This document shows positions 16,312 through 25,689 of a DNA stretch of 64,000 nt, one piece after another; the stretch's first letter is position 1, and each line of letters begins with the position of its first letter. This DNA is from DASRBO01 sp035653595 (GTDB taxonomy: Bacteria > Actinomycetota > Acidimicrobiia > Acidimicrobiales > JAJPHE01), in contig DASRBO010000195.1 of assembly GCA_035653595.1 (NCBI GenBank), positions 11,281 through 75,280 of the forward strand, in the 5' to 3' direction. The notes under the pieces are model-generated. The model saw only the letters and a program-made list of their open reading frames with translations. It made no database searches and was not told where the DNA came from. Made by a program: the position numbers and the translations under genes.

Positions 16312-17556
16312 CTAGCCCCGGGCCACGTTGGTGCGCACCGAGCGGAAGGGCACGTCGGTGTCCACCACCGGCTCCTTGGGCAGACCGAGCATCCGCTCGG
16401 CGAGGATGTTGTGCTGGATCTCGTCGGTGCCCCCGGCGATGGAGCCGGCCGGCACCGACACGATGATCTCGGCGATGATCCCGTCGCGGGGCGAGTCCGG
16501 ACCGCTGAGCATGGCCGACGGGCCCGCCATGGCGGCGTGGACGGCGGCCGAGCGCCGGGCGATGTCGGTGCCGGTGAGCTTGGCCAGCGAGCCCTCCGGG
16601 CCGGGCTGGCCTCCCCGGGCCCTGGCCGCCCGGGCCCGCTCGACGTTCCAGCGCGCCGTCCGCTCGCGGATCTCGATGTCGGCCACGGCCTGGCGCCGGA
16701 CCGGGTCTGCCCCCGCCCCGGTGGACTGGGCCTGGGGGCGCACCAGGTCGGGGCGCCCGGCCCGCTGCGGATACCAGACGTAGGTCCTGAAGTACTCGGA
16801 GGCCTCCTCGGCGGCCTCGGCGACGGTGCGTCCGGCGCTGCCGGCCGGCACCGGGGCCAGGCGCTGGATGCCCAGGCCCCGCTCGTGGGCCAGGGTCGTC
16901 AGGGCGACCGCCCAACCCCCGTTGACCGCCCCGATGACGTTGCCTGCCGGCACCCGGGCGTCGGTGAGGAAGACCTCGTTGAAGGAGGCGTGGCCGTTCA
17001 TCTGCCGCAGCGGCCGCACCTCCACGCCCGGCTGGTCCATGGGGAAGGCGAAGTAGGTGATGCCCCAGTGCTTGGGGACGTCCCAGTCGGTTCGGGCCAG
17101 CAGCATTCCGAAGGCGGCGTGGCGGGCCCCGGTGGTCCAGACCTTCTGGCCGTTGACCACCCACTCGTCTCCGTCGCGCACGGCCGTGGTGGTCAGGCCG
17201 GCGAGATCGGAGCCGTTGCCGGGCTCGCTGAACAGCTGGCACCACTTCTCCTCGCCGGTCAGGATCGGCCGCAGCAGGCGCCGCTGCAGCTCGGGGGCGG
17301 CGTGTTCGAGGATGGTGGGGGCCGCCAGGCCCATGCCGGAGCCGGCGGCCGGCCCGACCGCCCCGACCTCGGTGAAGGCCGAGGCGACCAGCGCCGCATC
17401 GCCGGCGGAGAGTCCCCTTCCGTAGAGGCCGACCGGCCAGGTGGGACAGCCCCAACCGGAGTCGGCCAGCATCCCCCGCCACTCGAGGAGAGGCCGGTCC
17501 GGATCCCAGTTCTGCTCCAGCCACATCCGGGCCTGCGCCCCGGCTTCGCCTTCCAT
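16312..17556 (-). CDS. Acyl-CoA dehydrogenase
   Basis: A 414-residue flavoprotein of the acyl-CoA dehydrogenase family. It shows the FAD/substrate segment CQLFSEPGNGSDLAGLTT, the middle beta-domain region VNGQKVWTTGARHA, and the C-terminal EIQHNILAERMLGLP typical of FadE proteins. It would oxidise an acyl-CoA to the enoyl-CoA. The tight operon with the carboxyltransferase fusion and acyl-CoA synthetase suggests an activation-oxidation-carboxylation sequence, as in leucine, isoprenoid or branched-acid degradation; the substrate is inferred only loosely. ATG at 17554-17556. Confidence 0.88.
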   Translation of the reverse strand: MEGEAGAQARMWLEQNWDPDRPLLEWRGMLADSGWGCPTWPVGLYGRGLSAGDAALVASAFTEVGAVGPAAGSGMGLAAPTILEHAAPELQRRLLRPILTGEEKWCQLFSEPGNGSDLAGLTTTAVRDGDEWVVNGQKVWTTGARHAAFGMLLARTDWDVPKHWGITYFAFPMDQPGVEVRPLRQMNGHASFNEVFLTDARVPAGNVIGAVNGGWAVALTTLAHERGLGIQRLAPVPAGSAGRTVAEAAEEASEYFRTYVWYPQRAGRPDLVRPQAQSTGAGADPVRRQAVADIEIRERTARWNVERARAARARGGQPGPEGSLAKLTGTDIARRSAAVHAAMAGPSAMLSGPDSPRDGIIAEIIVSVPAGSIAGGTDEIQHNILAERMLGLPKEPVVDTDVPFRSVRTNVARG

Positions 17557-17604
17557 GGCGGATGATTCTGCTCGCTCGACGGGGGGCCGCGTCGGTGGCC
17601 GGGG

Positions 17605-18183
17605 TCAGTTGAGGCTGGGCTTGAGGGGGAAGTTGGAGAGCAGCGCCAGAGGCGGCCCCTGCCGGCGCAGCACCGCCCGCCACAGATCCTCGGCCCGGGG
17701 GGTCACCGCATCGGCGGGCAGGCTGGGGACCACGTACCAGCCCCCCAGCTCGAGCTCGCCCTCCAGCTGGCCCGGTCCCCAGCCGGCGTAGCCGGCGAAC
17801 AGGCGCACGTCCTGCACCAGCCCCCCCAGCAGGGCGAGATCGCCTTCAGGGTCCACGGACACCAGGCCGTCGAAGAGCGGCACCACCTGGGCCCCCGACG
17901 CCTCCTCGGGGGAGCGCCCCGGCTGCAGCCGGCCCAGGCACACTGCTGCCGATGGCGCCACCGGGCCGCCCAGGTGGACCAGCCCGGGTGGGGCGGCCAG
18001 ATCGGACAGGGGCTCGATGAGCTCGGACAGCGGGGTGTGGCTGGGACGGTTGAGGACCACCCCCATGGCTGCCTCCTCGTTGTGCTCGATGATCAGCACG
18101 ACGGTGCGGGCGAAGTTGGGGTCGGCCAGCAGCGGGCTGGCGACGAGGAGCTTGCCCCGACAACTCGGGCCGGCGCTCACCAT
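17605..18183 (-). CDS. YqgE/AlgH family protein (UPF0301)
   Basis: A 192-residue protein with the family landmarks: GKLLVASPLLADPNFARTVVLIIEHNEEAAMGVVLNRPS split across the N-terminus, HLGGPV in the middle, and RLFAGYAGWGPGQLEGEL toward the C-terminus. The molecular function of the family is not settled. The gene lies 54 bases from the divergently transcribed P450 gene and 48 bases downstream of the acyl-CoA dehydrogenase start. Confidence 0.93.
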   Translation of the reverse strand: MVSAGPSCRGKLLVASPLLADPNFARTVVLIIEHNEEAAMGVVLNRPSHTPLSELIEPLSDLAAPPGLVHLGGPVAPSAAVCLGRLQPGRSPEEASGAQVVPLFDGLVSVDPEGDLALLGGLVQDVRLFAGYAGWGPGQLEGELELGGWYVVPSLPADAVTPRAEDLWRAVLRRQGPPLALLSNFPLKPSLN

Positions 18184-18237
18184 CGGGGACCCCTCGGCGA
18201 CCGGCGAGGCCGGGGGGGCCTGGGCCAGACTGGGACG

Positions 18238-19485
18238 GTGACCGCCACCACCTTCACCTCAGTCGACGACATCGACCTCTCCGATCCGGGCCTGTGGGCG
18301 GCCCCGGACGACGTCCGGGAGGCGGCCTTCCGCCGGCTGCGGGCCGACAAGCCGGTCTCGTTCCATCAGGAGCTCGTCCTCGAAGGCGTGTCGACCGGAC
18401 CGGGGTACTGGGCCCTGACCCGGTTCGAGGACATCTGGACGGCCAGCCGCAACGCCGAGCTGTTCATCTCCGGCAGGGGCACCAACATTGGTGACATACC
18501 CATCGAGCTGGCCGAGTTCCTCGGCTCGATGATCAACATGGACGCTCCCAGGCACTCCAAGCTGCGGGGGATAGTCAACCGCGGCTTCATTCCCAAGACG
18601 GTCAACGACCTGACCGCCAACGTCGAGCGGGTGGCTTCGGAGATCGTCGACCAGGTGGCGCCGCTCGGCCAGTGCGACTTCGTCAGCGACATCGCCGCCC
18701 GGCTCCCACTGCGGATCATCTGCGACATGCTCGGGATCCCCGTCTCGCTGCACGAGCGCGTGTTCGAGCTGACCAACGTCATCCTCGGGGTGGGCGACCC
18801 CGAGTACGTGACGTCGCTGGAGGACCTCATGTCGGCCGCCCTCGAGCTCAACAACGTCGCCATCGAGCTGGGCGAGGCCCGACGCAAGGATCCGACCGAC
18901 GACCTCACGTCGAAGATCATGCACGCCGAGGTGGAAGGCGAGACCCTCACCACGACCGAGTTCGGCTCCTTCTTCATCCTTCTGGTGGTGGCCGGCAACG
19001 AGACCACCCGAACGGCCATCAGCCACGGCATGAAGGCGTTGACCGACTTCCCCAAGCAGCGGGAGATCTGGATGGAGGACTTCGAGGGGGTGGCACCCAC
19101 GGCGGTGGAGGAGATCGTGCGGTGGGCCACCCCGGTGATCCACTTCCGGCGCACCGCCAGCCGCGACACCGAGGTAGCCGGGGTCCCCATCGCCGAGGGC
19201 GACAAGGTGGTGTTCTGGTACAACTCCGCCAACCGCGACGAGGATCACTGGGAGGACCCCTACGCCTTCGACGTCCGCCGCCAGCCGACCGACCACCTGG
19301 GCTTCGGCGGCGGGGGGCCCCACTTCTGCCTGGGGGCGCATCTGGCCCGGCGGGAGATCAAGGTCATGTTCGAGGAGATCTTCCGGCGCCTGCCCGATCT
19401 GGAGATAACCGGGCCGCCCGACATGCTCATCTCCCCGTTCATCCACGGCATCAAGCGGATGCCCTGCGCCTTCACCCCGACCTAG
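18238..19485 (+). CDS. Cytochrome P450 (CYP125/142-like)
   Basis: A 415-residue soluble bacterial P450. The I-helix oxygen-activation motif is AGNETTR (252-258, with E and T in the acid-alcohol pair). The K-helix ExxR is in VEEIVRWATP, and the heme loop is FGGGGPHFCLGAHLAR with C364 as thiolate ligand. Sequence style, including INMDAPRHSKLRGIVNRGF, resembles the steroid or fatty-acid hydroxylating CYP125/142/124 group, matching the neighbouring acyl-CoA genes. No ferredoxin gene is adjacent. GTG at 18238; the upstream open frame is shadow of the YqgE gene. A strong hairpin follows the stop. Confidence 0.9.
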   Translation: MTATTFTSVDDIDLSDPGLWAAPDDVREAAFRRLRADKPVSFHQELVLEGVSTGPGYWALTRFEDIWTASRNAELFISGRGTNIGDIPIELAEFLGSMINMDAPRHSKLRGIVNRGFIPKTVNDLTANVERVASEIVDQVAPLGQCDFVSDIAARLPLRIICDMLGIPVSLHERVFELTNVILGVGDPEYVTSLEDLMSAALELNNVAIELGEARRKDPTDDLTSKIMHAEVEGETLTTTEFGSFFILLVVAGNETTRTAISHGMKALTDFPKQREIWMEDFEGVAPTAVEEIVRWATPVIHFRRTASRDTEVAGVPIAEGDKVVFWYNSANRDEDHWEDPYAFDVRRQPTDHLGFGGGGPHFCLGAHLARREIKVMFEEIFRRLPDLEITGPPDMLISPFIHGIKRMPCAFTPT

Positions 19486-19497
19486 GGGCAAAAAGCA

Positions 19498-19528
19498 CGA
19501 AGGGCCGGCGGGGGGAGCCGGCCCTTCG
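19498..19528 (+). terminator. Strong hairpin after the P450 gene
   Basis: A perfect 12-bp stem, CGAAGGGCCGGC (19498-19509) with GCCGGCCCTTCG (19517-19528), closes a 7-base purine loop. It begins 13 bases after the stop. There is no U-run, as is usual for high-GC actinobacterial terminators. Confidence 0.75.
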
Positions 19529-19693
19529 CAGTACCTGGGGGTCTACCGGAGGGGGGTTCCGGGACCGCACCAGCAGTCACCATTGTGGCGGCGCCTCCCC
19601 CATCTGTCCAACAGTAAATGATGATGCTGGTCATCGCTGCCGGCGATGGGGCGCCAGGCACCGGGACGACGGCGCCGCCTATGTTCGGCCCCG

Positions 19694-20626
19694 GTGGGAG
19701 AGGGGATCACGCGGCGGCGGTTCATGGCCGGCATGGGGGCGGCGGTGCTGTCGGCCCTGCCGGTTGGGCTGGTCGACGCCGTCACCGGACGGCGGGCCGA
19801 GGCGGCCGAGGCCCACTACTTCTTCGACGCCCACCAGTACGCCACCGTGGACGCCCTGTGCCGCCGGCTCATCCCAGGGCCCGAGGACGACCCGACCGAG
19901 CCCGACCCGGGCGCCGGCGAGGCCAACGTGGTCGCCTACGTCGACCTCCTCCTGGGCGCCTTCAACCTGCCCGCTCCCCTGGGCCCCCGGATCTGGGGGG
20001 CGGGACCGTTCTCGGGCCGGGCCGGGCCCCCTCCCTGGCCCTTCGATGAGCCCGGCCCCCGGGGGGTATACGGCGACGACTTCGCCCGGTCCGCCCCCCT
20101 GTCGGCCAGCCAGGTGCTGTCCTGGCGCACCCTCCTGGAGGGGACCAGGGGCCTGCCCGAGCGGCGGTGGGCCGACGTGGCCGCCCAGGCCGGCGGGGCG
20201 GCCCGCTTCGTCGGACTGCAGGAGACCTACGTCAACGGTGTCGTCCAGCTCGATCAGGCGGCGGCCCAGATGTTCCCGCCGGCGAAGTCCTTCGTGGAGC
20301 TGTCCGGCCCGGAGCAGGACCTGGTGATCAACCGGCCCGACCTGCTGGCCGGCTTCGTGGCCACCGCCTTTCAGAACGCCTGCGAGGGCATGTACGGCGC
20401 TCCCGAATACGGCGGCAACCGCAACCGGGTGGGCTGGACCTACATCGGGTTCCCGGGCGACAGCCAGCCCCGGGGCTACACCGCCGCCGACATGCTGGCC
20501 CCGGACACCGGCCCTCCGATTACGGCGGCGGCCGTCGACCTGACCCGGCTCAGATCGGCCGCCCGCGCCCTGGGGGGCGTGCCCCGCTCGGCCGTGCGCC
20601 CCTGGATCGGCGGGAGGGGCCTGTGA
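19694..20626 (+). CDS. Tat-exported gluconate 2-dehydrogenase subunit 3-like protein
   Basis: About 310 residues. The N-terminus GITRRRFMAGMGAAVLSALPVGLV is a twin-arginine signal peptide. The body (FFDAHQYATVDALCRRLIPGPED...) matches the small gamma subunit of membrane gluconate 2-dehydrogenase-type GMC enzymes. Such subunits carry the Tat signal and are thought to escort the FAD subunit across the membrane, and the GMC gene follows after 28 bases. The GTG at 19694 puts the RRR motif close to the N-terminus; ATG 19646 is the alternative. The substrate is unknown. No cytochrome c subunit is present. Confidence 0.8.
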   Translation: MGEGITRRRFMAGMGAAVLSALPVGLVDAVTGRRAEAAEAHYFFDAHQYATVDALCRRLIPGPEDDPTEPDPGAGEANVVAYVDLLLGAFNLPAPLGPRIWGAGPFSGRAGPPPWPFDEPGPRGVYGDDFARSAPLSASQVLSWRTLLEGTRGLPERRWADVAAQAGGAARFVGLQETYVNGVVQLDQAAAQMFPPAKSFVELSGPEQDLVINRPDLLAGFVATAFQNACEGMYGAPEYGGNRNRVGWTYIGFPGDSQPRGYTAADMLAPDTGPPITAAAVDLTRLRSAARALGGVPRSAVRPWIGGRGL

Positions 20627-20654
20627 TCCCCGCCGGCCCGGAGGGCGACGGCCA

Positions 20655-22526
20655 GTGAGCGCCGGCAAGGCCGTCGTGGTCGGCTCGGGGGCCGGGGGCA
20701 GCGTGGCTGCCTACGTCCTTGCCGCGGCCGGCTGGGAGGTGGTGGTCCTCGAGAAGGGGGTCGACCGCTACGGGGACCTGGTCGGCCTCGGTCCTCCCCT
20801 CTTCGCCAACGACGAGCTCAAGGAGACCGTCCGGTACTTCTCCGACGCCGACACCTTCGCCGAGCCCCGTACCTTCCGCCCCTCGGCGTCCGACGGCGAC
20901 CGGACCTTCGTCGGCCTGGTCGACCAGCTGGCCACCGGCGTCGGGGGCGGGACGATGCACTGGGACGCCAAGACCCCCCGGTTCTGGGAGATCGACTTCC
21001 ACCTGGCCACCACCTTCGGCGTGCCGGCCGGAACCACCCTGGCGGACTGGCCCCTGTCCTACGCCGAGCTCGAGCCGTACTACTCCGCCGTCGAGTCGGT
21101 CATCGGCGTGCAGGGGGACGCCGCCTCCCATCCCGACTTCATGCGGGAGCCCAGCAGCCGGGTGCCCGGTGGAGCCGCCCAGGCGCCCCGTTCGGGCCCG
21201 TATCCGATGGCGCCGGGTCCCCAGCAGCTGGACTCCACCCTGCTGGCCGAGGCGGCCCGCTCGCTCGGCTACCAGCCGTTCCCCTTCGCCATGGCAGCCA
21301 ACTCGGTGCCCCGCGACGGCCGCCCCGCCTGCGTGAACTGCGGCATGTGCTCGAGCTTCGGCTGTCCCAACCAGAGCCGCGGGGGCGCCGCCGTCACCTT
21401 CCTGCACCGGGCCCTCGAGGCGGGGGCCCGGCTGGTGACGGAGGCATTCGCCTACCGGGTGGCGACCGCCGGCAGCCGGGCGACAGGCGTGCACTACCTC
21501 GACGTCTCAGGCTGGCCCCAACGGCGGGAGCGCTTCGAAGCGGCCGACCTGGTGGTGTTGGCCCTGTCCGCTGTCGAGACCGCCCGGTTCGCCCTCATGA
21601 GCGGCATCGGCGGCGACCTGGTCGGCCGGAACCTGATGCTGCACTGGTTCACCTACGGGTTCGGCACCGCACCGACGAGGATGCACGCCTACCGGGGTCG
21701 GGCGTCCACCCAGACCCTCGAGGACTTCGTGATCCCCGACACCACCGCCGGCCGGGCGGTCGGGCTTCCCTACCTGCGGGGCGGAAACCTGGAGCTGGGA
21801 GGATCCACCTGGCCCATCGCCGAGGCGACCTACCTGAACCCGGCCCTCAAGGGCAAGGAGGCCAAGGACTGGATGCGGCTGTCGCCGATCCGCGACCGGA
21901 TACTGGCCATAACCATGGGGGCCGAGGACTGGCCCACCGCCGACAAGCGGGTGGATCTCGATCCGGTGGTCAAGGACATCTACGGCTTCCCGGTGGCCCG
22001 GGTCACCTACTCGCCCACCAACTTCGAGCTGCAGTCGCAGGCCTACATCGGTCCAAAGCTGGCGGCGATCATCAAGAAGGCGGGCGCCCTGTACTCGGGA
22101 TGGATATCGGTCACCGCCCCGCCCACCGGGGTGCCTGGCAGCCCCGCCCCGCCCGGGCTGTCCAATGTCCCCTCCGGCGACCATGTCATGGGGACCATGC
22201 GCATGGGCGACGACCCGAGGACGTCGGTGACCGATCCCGCCGGCCGTATCCACGGGACTGACAACGTCGTGGTCACCGACGGCTCGGTGTTCCCCACGTC
22301 CTCGGGGCACAACCCGACCCTCACCATCATGGCGGTGGCGATGCACAGCCTCCACCGGCTGCTGGGAGTGCCCCTTCCGGGAGCCACGAAATCGGCCGGC
22401 GCCCCTCGACTGCCCGCCACCGGGGCTTCAGCGGGATGGCAGGAAGGGGCGGGTGCCGCCGCTGCCGCCGGGGCGGCGGCCCTGGCGCTGGCTCGCCGGG
22501 CCGACGCCCCGGCACCGGAGAACTAG
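20655..22526 (+). CDS. GMC-family FAD oxidoreductase with LPATG-like C-terminal tail
   Basis: A 623-residue flavoprotein. The Rossmann FAD motif is VVVGSGAGGSVAA (residues ~7-19). The C-terminal GMC signature is HVMGTMRMGDDP followed by SSGHNPTLTIMA with the catalytic His/Asn pair. A Cys-rich segment, CVNCGMCSSFGCP, occurs mid-protein as in bacterial gluconate-dehydrogenase-like FAD subunits. It lacks its own signal peptide and probably leaves the cell with the Tat-signalled partner encoded just upstream. The tail is odd: RLPATGAS (LPATG at 586-590), a short Ala-rich hydrophobic stretch, then ALARR, which resembles a sortase sorting signal. GTG start at 20655. It overlaps the convergent SRPBCC gene by 4 bases. 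Confidence 0.85.
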   Translation: MSAGKAVVVGSGAGGSVAAYVLAAAGWEVVVLEKGVDRYGDLVGLGPPLFANDELKETVRYFSDADTFAEPRTFRPSASDGDRTFVGLVDQLATGVGGGTMHWDAKTPRFWEIDFHLATTFGVPAGTTLADWPLSYAELEPYYSAVESVIGVQGDAASHPDFMREPSSRVPGGAAQAPRSGPYPMAPGPQQLDSTLLAEAARSLGYQPFPFAMAANSVPRDGRPACVNCGMCSSFGCPNQSRGGAAVTFLHRALEAGARLVTEAFAYRVATAGSRATGVHYLDVSGWPQRRERFEAADLVVLALSAVETARFALMSGIGGDLVGRNLMLHWFTYGFGTAPTRMHAYRGRASTQTLEDFVIPDTTAGRAVGLPYLRGGNLELGGSTWPIAEATYLNPALKGKEAKDWMRLSPIRDRILAITMGAEDWPTADKRVDLDPVVKDIYGFPVARVTYSPTNFELQSQAYIGPKLAAIIKKAGALYSGWISVTAPPTGVPGSPAPPGLSNVPSGDHVMGTMRMGDDPRTSVTDPAGRIHGTDNVVVTDGSVFPTSSGHNPTLTIMAVAMHSLHRLLGVPLPGATKSAGAPRLPATGASAGWQEGAGAAAAAGAAALALARRADAPAPEN

Positions 22527-22984
22527 GTCTTGTCCTGCTTGACCTCTCCGCGCCAGCCGCCGGTTTCCGAGCCGCGGGACTCGATGAACTCCTTGAACCG
22601 CTCCATGTCGCCCTTGGTGCGCCGCTTGAGCAGACCGAGCTTGTCCCCCGCCTGCTCGACGAAGCCGTCCGGGTCGATCTCCAGCTGGAGCATGATCCGG
22701 CTCCGGGCATCGGCGATGCGGTGGAACGTCACCACCCCCGAGTGGGTTGGCCCGCTGGTGCTGCACCAGGCGATGCGCTGGTCCGGTGTCTGTTCGGTGA
22801 TGTCGGCGTCGAACTCGCGCACGACCGGGCCCACCTTGGTGCGCCAGTGAAGCTTGGTGTCGGTGATCTGGGCCACCGACTCCACCCCCTCCATGAAGTG
22901 GGGGAAGTCCTCGAACTGCGTCCACTGGTCGTATGCGGTCCTGACCGGTACGTCGACCTCGACGGCCTGCTCGATGACGGACAT
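22523..22984 (-). CDS. SRPBCC (cyclase/dehydrase-like) family protein
   Basis: A 153-residue START/Bet-v1-like protein. The N-terminus SVIEQAVEVDVPVRTAYDQWTQFEDFPHFMEGV is the hallmark of the polyketide cyclase/dehydrase group. These small proteins form a hydrophobic pocket and may bind lipids or act as coenzyme Q-type chaperones; a specific role is unknown. ATG at 22982-22984. It converges on the GMC gene, sharing 4 bases at the ends, and diverges from the acyl-CoA synthetase gene. Confidence 0.88.
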   Translation of the reverse strand: MSVIEQAVEVDVPVRTAYDQWTQFEDFPHFMEGVESVAQITDTKLHWRTKVGPVVREFDADITEQTPDQRIAWCSTSGPTHSGVVTFHRIADARSRIMLQLEIDPDGFVEQAGDKLGLLKRRTKGDMERFKEFIESRGSETGGWRGEVKQDKT

Positions 22985-23046
22985 CGATCGCCTCCTCGTG
23001 GTAGCCGTTCACCCGGGTCCTACCCCGGCGCCCCGAGCCGCTACCC

Positions 23047-24528
23047 GTGACGACGCTGGTGGCGCTGCTCGATGCCGCCCGCCCGGCTGATCCCTCCACT
23101 GCCCTGCTGGACCTGCCGTCGGGCGAGAGCCTGACCTACGGCGAGATCGACGATTGGTCGGCGCGACTGGGAGCCGTCCTGCGGGACGCCGGGGCGGCCA
23201 AGGGCGACCGGGTGCTGGTCCAGATGGAGAAGTCGGCCCTGGCCGTGGCGCTGTATCTGGCCTGTGTCCGGTCAGGAATGGTGCTGGTGCCGGCCAACCC
23301 GGCCTACACCGACGATGAGCTCGCCTTTCTCATCGGTGATGCCGAGCCGATGGTGGTGGTCGTCGACCCGAGGCGAATCGACGGGGTGCGGGCCCCGGCG
23401 GTGCTAACTGCCGACGACACCGGATGCGGGAGCCTGGCCGATGCCGCCGCCGCCGCCCGGCCGCAGGGGAGCGATGCACCCGTCGGCGACGACGATCTGG
23501 CCGCCGTGCTCTACACGTCGGGGACGACCGGCCGGCCCAAGGGGGCGATGCTCACCCAGGCCCACCTGGCCAACAACGCTTCCGCCCTCATCGACGGCTG
23601 GGGCTTCGGCCCCGACGACGTTCTCCTCCACGCCCTGCCGTTGTTCCACGCCCACGGCCTGTTCGTCGCCCTCAACTGCGCGCTGGGCTCGGGCTCGAGG
23701 CTGATCATGCTGGCGCGCTTCGACCCGGACGCGGTGCTCGATCAGCTGAGCCGGGCCACCGTGTTCATGGGCGTGCCCACCTACTACACCCGCCTGCTGG
23801 CGCATCCTCGCCTCGACCGGCACACCTGCCGGCGGGTCAGGTTGTTCGTCTCCGGCTCGGCCCCGCTGGCGGCGACGACGCACGCCGCCTTCGAGGAGCG
23901 CACCGGCCAGCGGATACTCGAGCGCTACGGCATGACCGAGACGCTCATGATCACCTCCAACCCGCTGGACGGCGAACGCCGGGCGGGCTCGGTCGGCCGG
24001 CCCCTCCGGGGGGTGACGGTGGCCGTGGTTGACCGCCAACGGGGCACCCCCCTGCCTCCTGGCGAGGTGGGCGAGATCGCCGTGGGCACCGATCCGCCGT
24101 TCGCCGGCTACTGGCGCCGTCCCGGTCAGGCCGAGGTCGGCGCCGACGGCCTGTTCATGACCGGCGACCTCGGCCGGTGGGACGACGACGGTTACCTGAG
24201 CATCGTGGGCCGGGCCCGCGACCTGGTGATATCGGGCGGCCTCAACGTCTATCCGGGCGAGGTGGAGGCGGTGCTGGACGACCTGGAAGGGGTGAGGGAG
24301 AGCGCCGTGGTCGGCCTCCCCGATCCCGACCTGGGCGAGAAGGTGGTGGCGGTGGTGGTCGCCGACCCCGGCTGCGACCTCGACCCGGAGCGGCTGCGGG
24401 CCGACGCCCGCCGGCGGCTGGCGCCCTACAAGGTCCCCAAGGCGATCACCGTTGTCGACGCCCTGCCCCGCAACGTCATGGGCAAGGTGGAGAAGGCCCT
24501 GCTGCGCCAGCGCCTCGCCGGCGGCTGA
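23047..24528 (+). CDS. Acyl-CoA synthetase, MatB-like
   Basis: A 493-residue adenylate-forming enzyme. The P-loop is VLYTSGTTGRPKGAML, the A5 motif is ERYGMTET, the A7 motif is FMTGDLGRWDDDGYLSI, and the catalytic Lys lies in RNVMGKVEKALL. The segment LPLFHAHGLFVALNCALGSGS is characteristic of malonyl-CoA synthetase (MatB) and related short-dicarboxylate ligases; the substrate remains a guess. GTG start at 23047. The aldo/keto reductase gene follows 83 bases downstream with its own ribosome site. Confidence 0.88.
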   Translation: MTTLVALLDAARPADPSTALLDLPSGESLTYGEIDDWSARLGAVLRDAGAAKGDRVLVQMEKSALAVALYLACVRSGMVLVPANPAYTDDELAFLIGDAEPMVVVVDPRRIDGVRAPAVLTADDTGCGSLADAAAAARPQGSDAPVGDDDLAAVLYTSGTTGRPKGAMLTQAHLANNASALIDGWGFGPDDVLLHALPLFHAHGLFVALNCALGSGSRLIMLARFDPDAVLDQLSRATVFMGVPTYYTRLLAHPRLDRHTCRRVRLFVSGSAPLAATTHAAFEERTGQRILERYGMTETLMITSNPLDGERRAGSVGRPLRGVTVAVVDRQRGTPLPPGEVGEIAVGTDPPFAGYWRRPGQAEVGADGLFMTGDLGRWDDDGYLSIVGRARDLVISGGLNVYPGEVEAVLDDLEGVRESAVVGLPDPDLGEKVVAVVVADPGCDLDPERLRADARRRLAPYKVPKAITVVDALPRNVMGKVEKALLRQRLAGG

Positions 24529-24611
24529 TCGGGCCCCAGGCGCTACCGTCCCCGGTCCGGGGGGCGGGTGGAGCGGGGACGGGCGTGCCGGACCCCGGGG
24601 AGGAGGAACGG

Positions 24612-25604
24612 ATGGAGTTCAGCCGGCTGGGGCGCACCGGCCTGCAGGTGTCGAGAATCTGCCTGGGGACCATGACCTTCGGGCTCCAGTGCGACGAGCC
24701 CACGTCCTTCGCCATTCTCGACCGGGCCGCCGAGGGCGGGGTGACCTTCCTCGACGCCGCCGACGTCTACCCCCTGGGCGGGGGTCTCGAGACGGTCGGG
24801 CGGACCGAGGAGATCCTCGGTCGCTGGCTCAAGGGCAAGCGGGACCGCTTCGCGGTGGCGACCAAGTGCTCGGGGGTCATGGGCCCGTCGCGCTGGGACC
24901 GGGGCAACTCCCGCAAGCACATCGTCGAGGCGGTCGAGGCGTCCCTGCGCCGGCTGGGGACGGACCGCATCGACCTCTACCAGCTCCACGCCCCCGATCC
25001 CCAGGCCCCGATCGAGGAGACCATCCTCGCCCTCGACCACCTGGTCGCCTCGGGCAAGGTCCTCTATGTGGGCTGCTCCAACTTCCTCGCCTACCAGGTG
25101 GCCCTGGCCCTGGGCTGGAGCCGGGCCCTCCGCCTGGCCCGTTTCGACTCCGTGCAGCCCCGCTACAACCTGCTGTTCCGCCAGATCGAGAGGGAGCTGC
25201 TGCCCCTCTGCGCCGAGGAGGGCGTCGGGGTCATCCCCTACAACCCGCTGGCCGGCGGCCTGCTTTCGGGCAAGCACGACCCCGGCGGCTCACCGGCCGA
25301 GGGGACCCGGTTCACCTTGGGCACGGCCGGGGCCATGTACCAGGGCCGGTACTGGCACGAGCGCGAGTTCGCCACCGTGGGGGCCCTGGCCCCGCTGGCC
25401 GCCGAGGCGGGCACCTCGCTGGTCACCCTGGCCGTGGCCTGGGTGCTGGCCAACCCGGCGATCACCTCGGCCATCGTGGGGGCGAGCCGGCCCGAGCAGC
25501 TGGACGCCAGCCTGGCCGCCGCCGACCTGGCCCTGGACGGGGACCTCAAGGCCCGCATGGACGACCTGACCGCCGAGTACCGGCTGGGCGACGCCGCCCG
25601 CTGA
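24612..25604 (+). CDS. Aldo/keto reductase
   Basis: A 330-residue NADP(H)-dependent TIM-barrel oxidoreductase. The catalytic tetrad can be placed: Asp and Tyr in FLDAADVY, Lys in VATKCSG, and His in YQLHAPDP. The cofactor segment IVGASRPEQL lies near the C-terminus. It belongs to the YajO/general-stress-69 branch. The substrate is unknown. The ATG at 24612 has an AGGAGG ribosome site immediately upstream, one of the few strong ones in the window. Confidence 0.9.
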   Translation: MEFSRLGRTGLQVSRICLGTMTFGLQCDEPTSFAILDRAAEGGVTFLDAADVYPLGGGLETVGRTEEILGRWLKGKRDRFAVATKCSGVMGPSRWDRGNSRKHIVEAVEASLRRLGTDRIDLYQLHAPDPQAPIEETILALDHLVASGKVLYVGCSNFLAYQVALALGWSRALRLARFDSVQPRYNLLFRQIERELLPLCAEEGVGVIPYNPLAGGLLSGKHDPGGSPAEGTRFTLGTAGAMYQGRYWHEREFATVGALAPLAAEAGTSLVTLAVAWVLANPAITSAIVGASRPEQLDASLAAADLALDGDLKARMDDLTAEYRLGDAAR

Positions 25605-25689
25605 CGGCACAGCTTCCGCCAGACGGGGCCGATCCGGGCGTATATCCGATCGACAGCCGGGCCCGAGGGGGCCCGAGGCATGAAACTTG

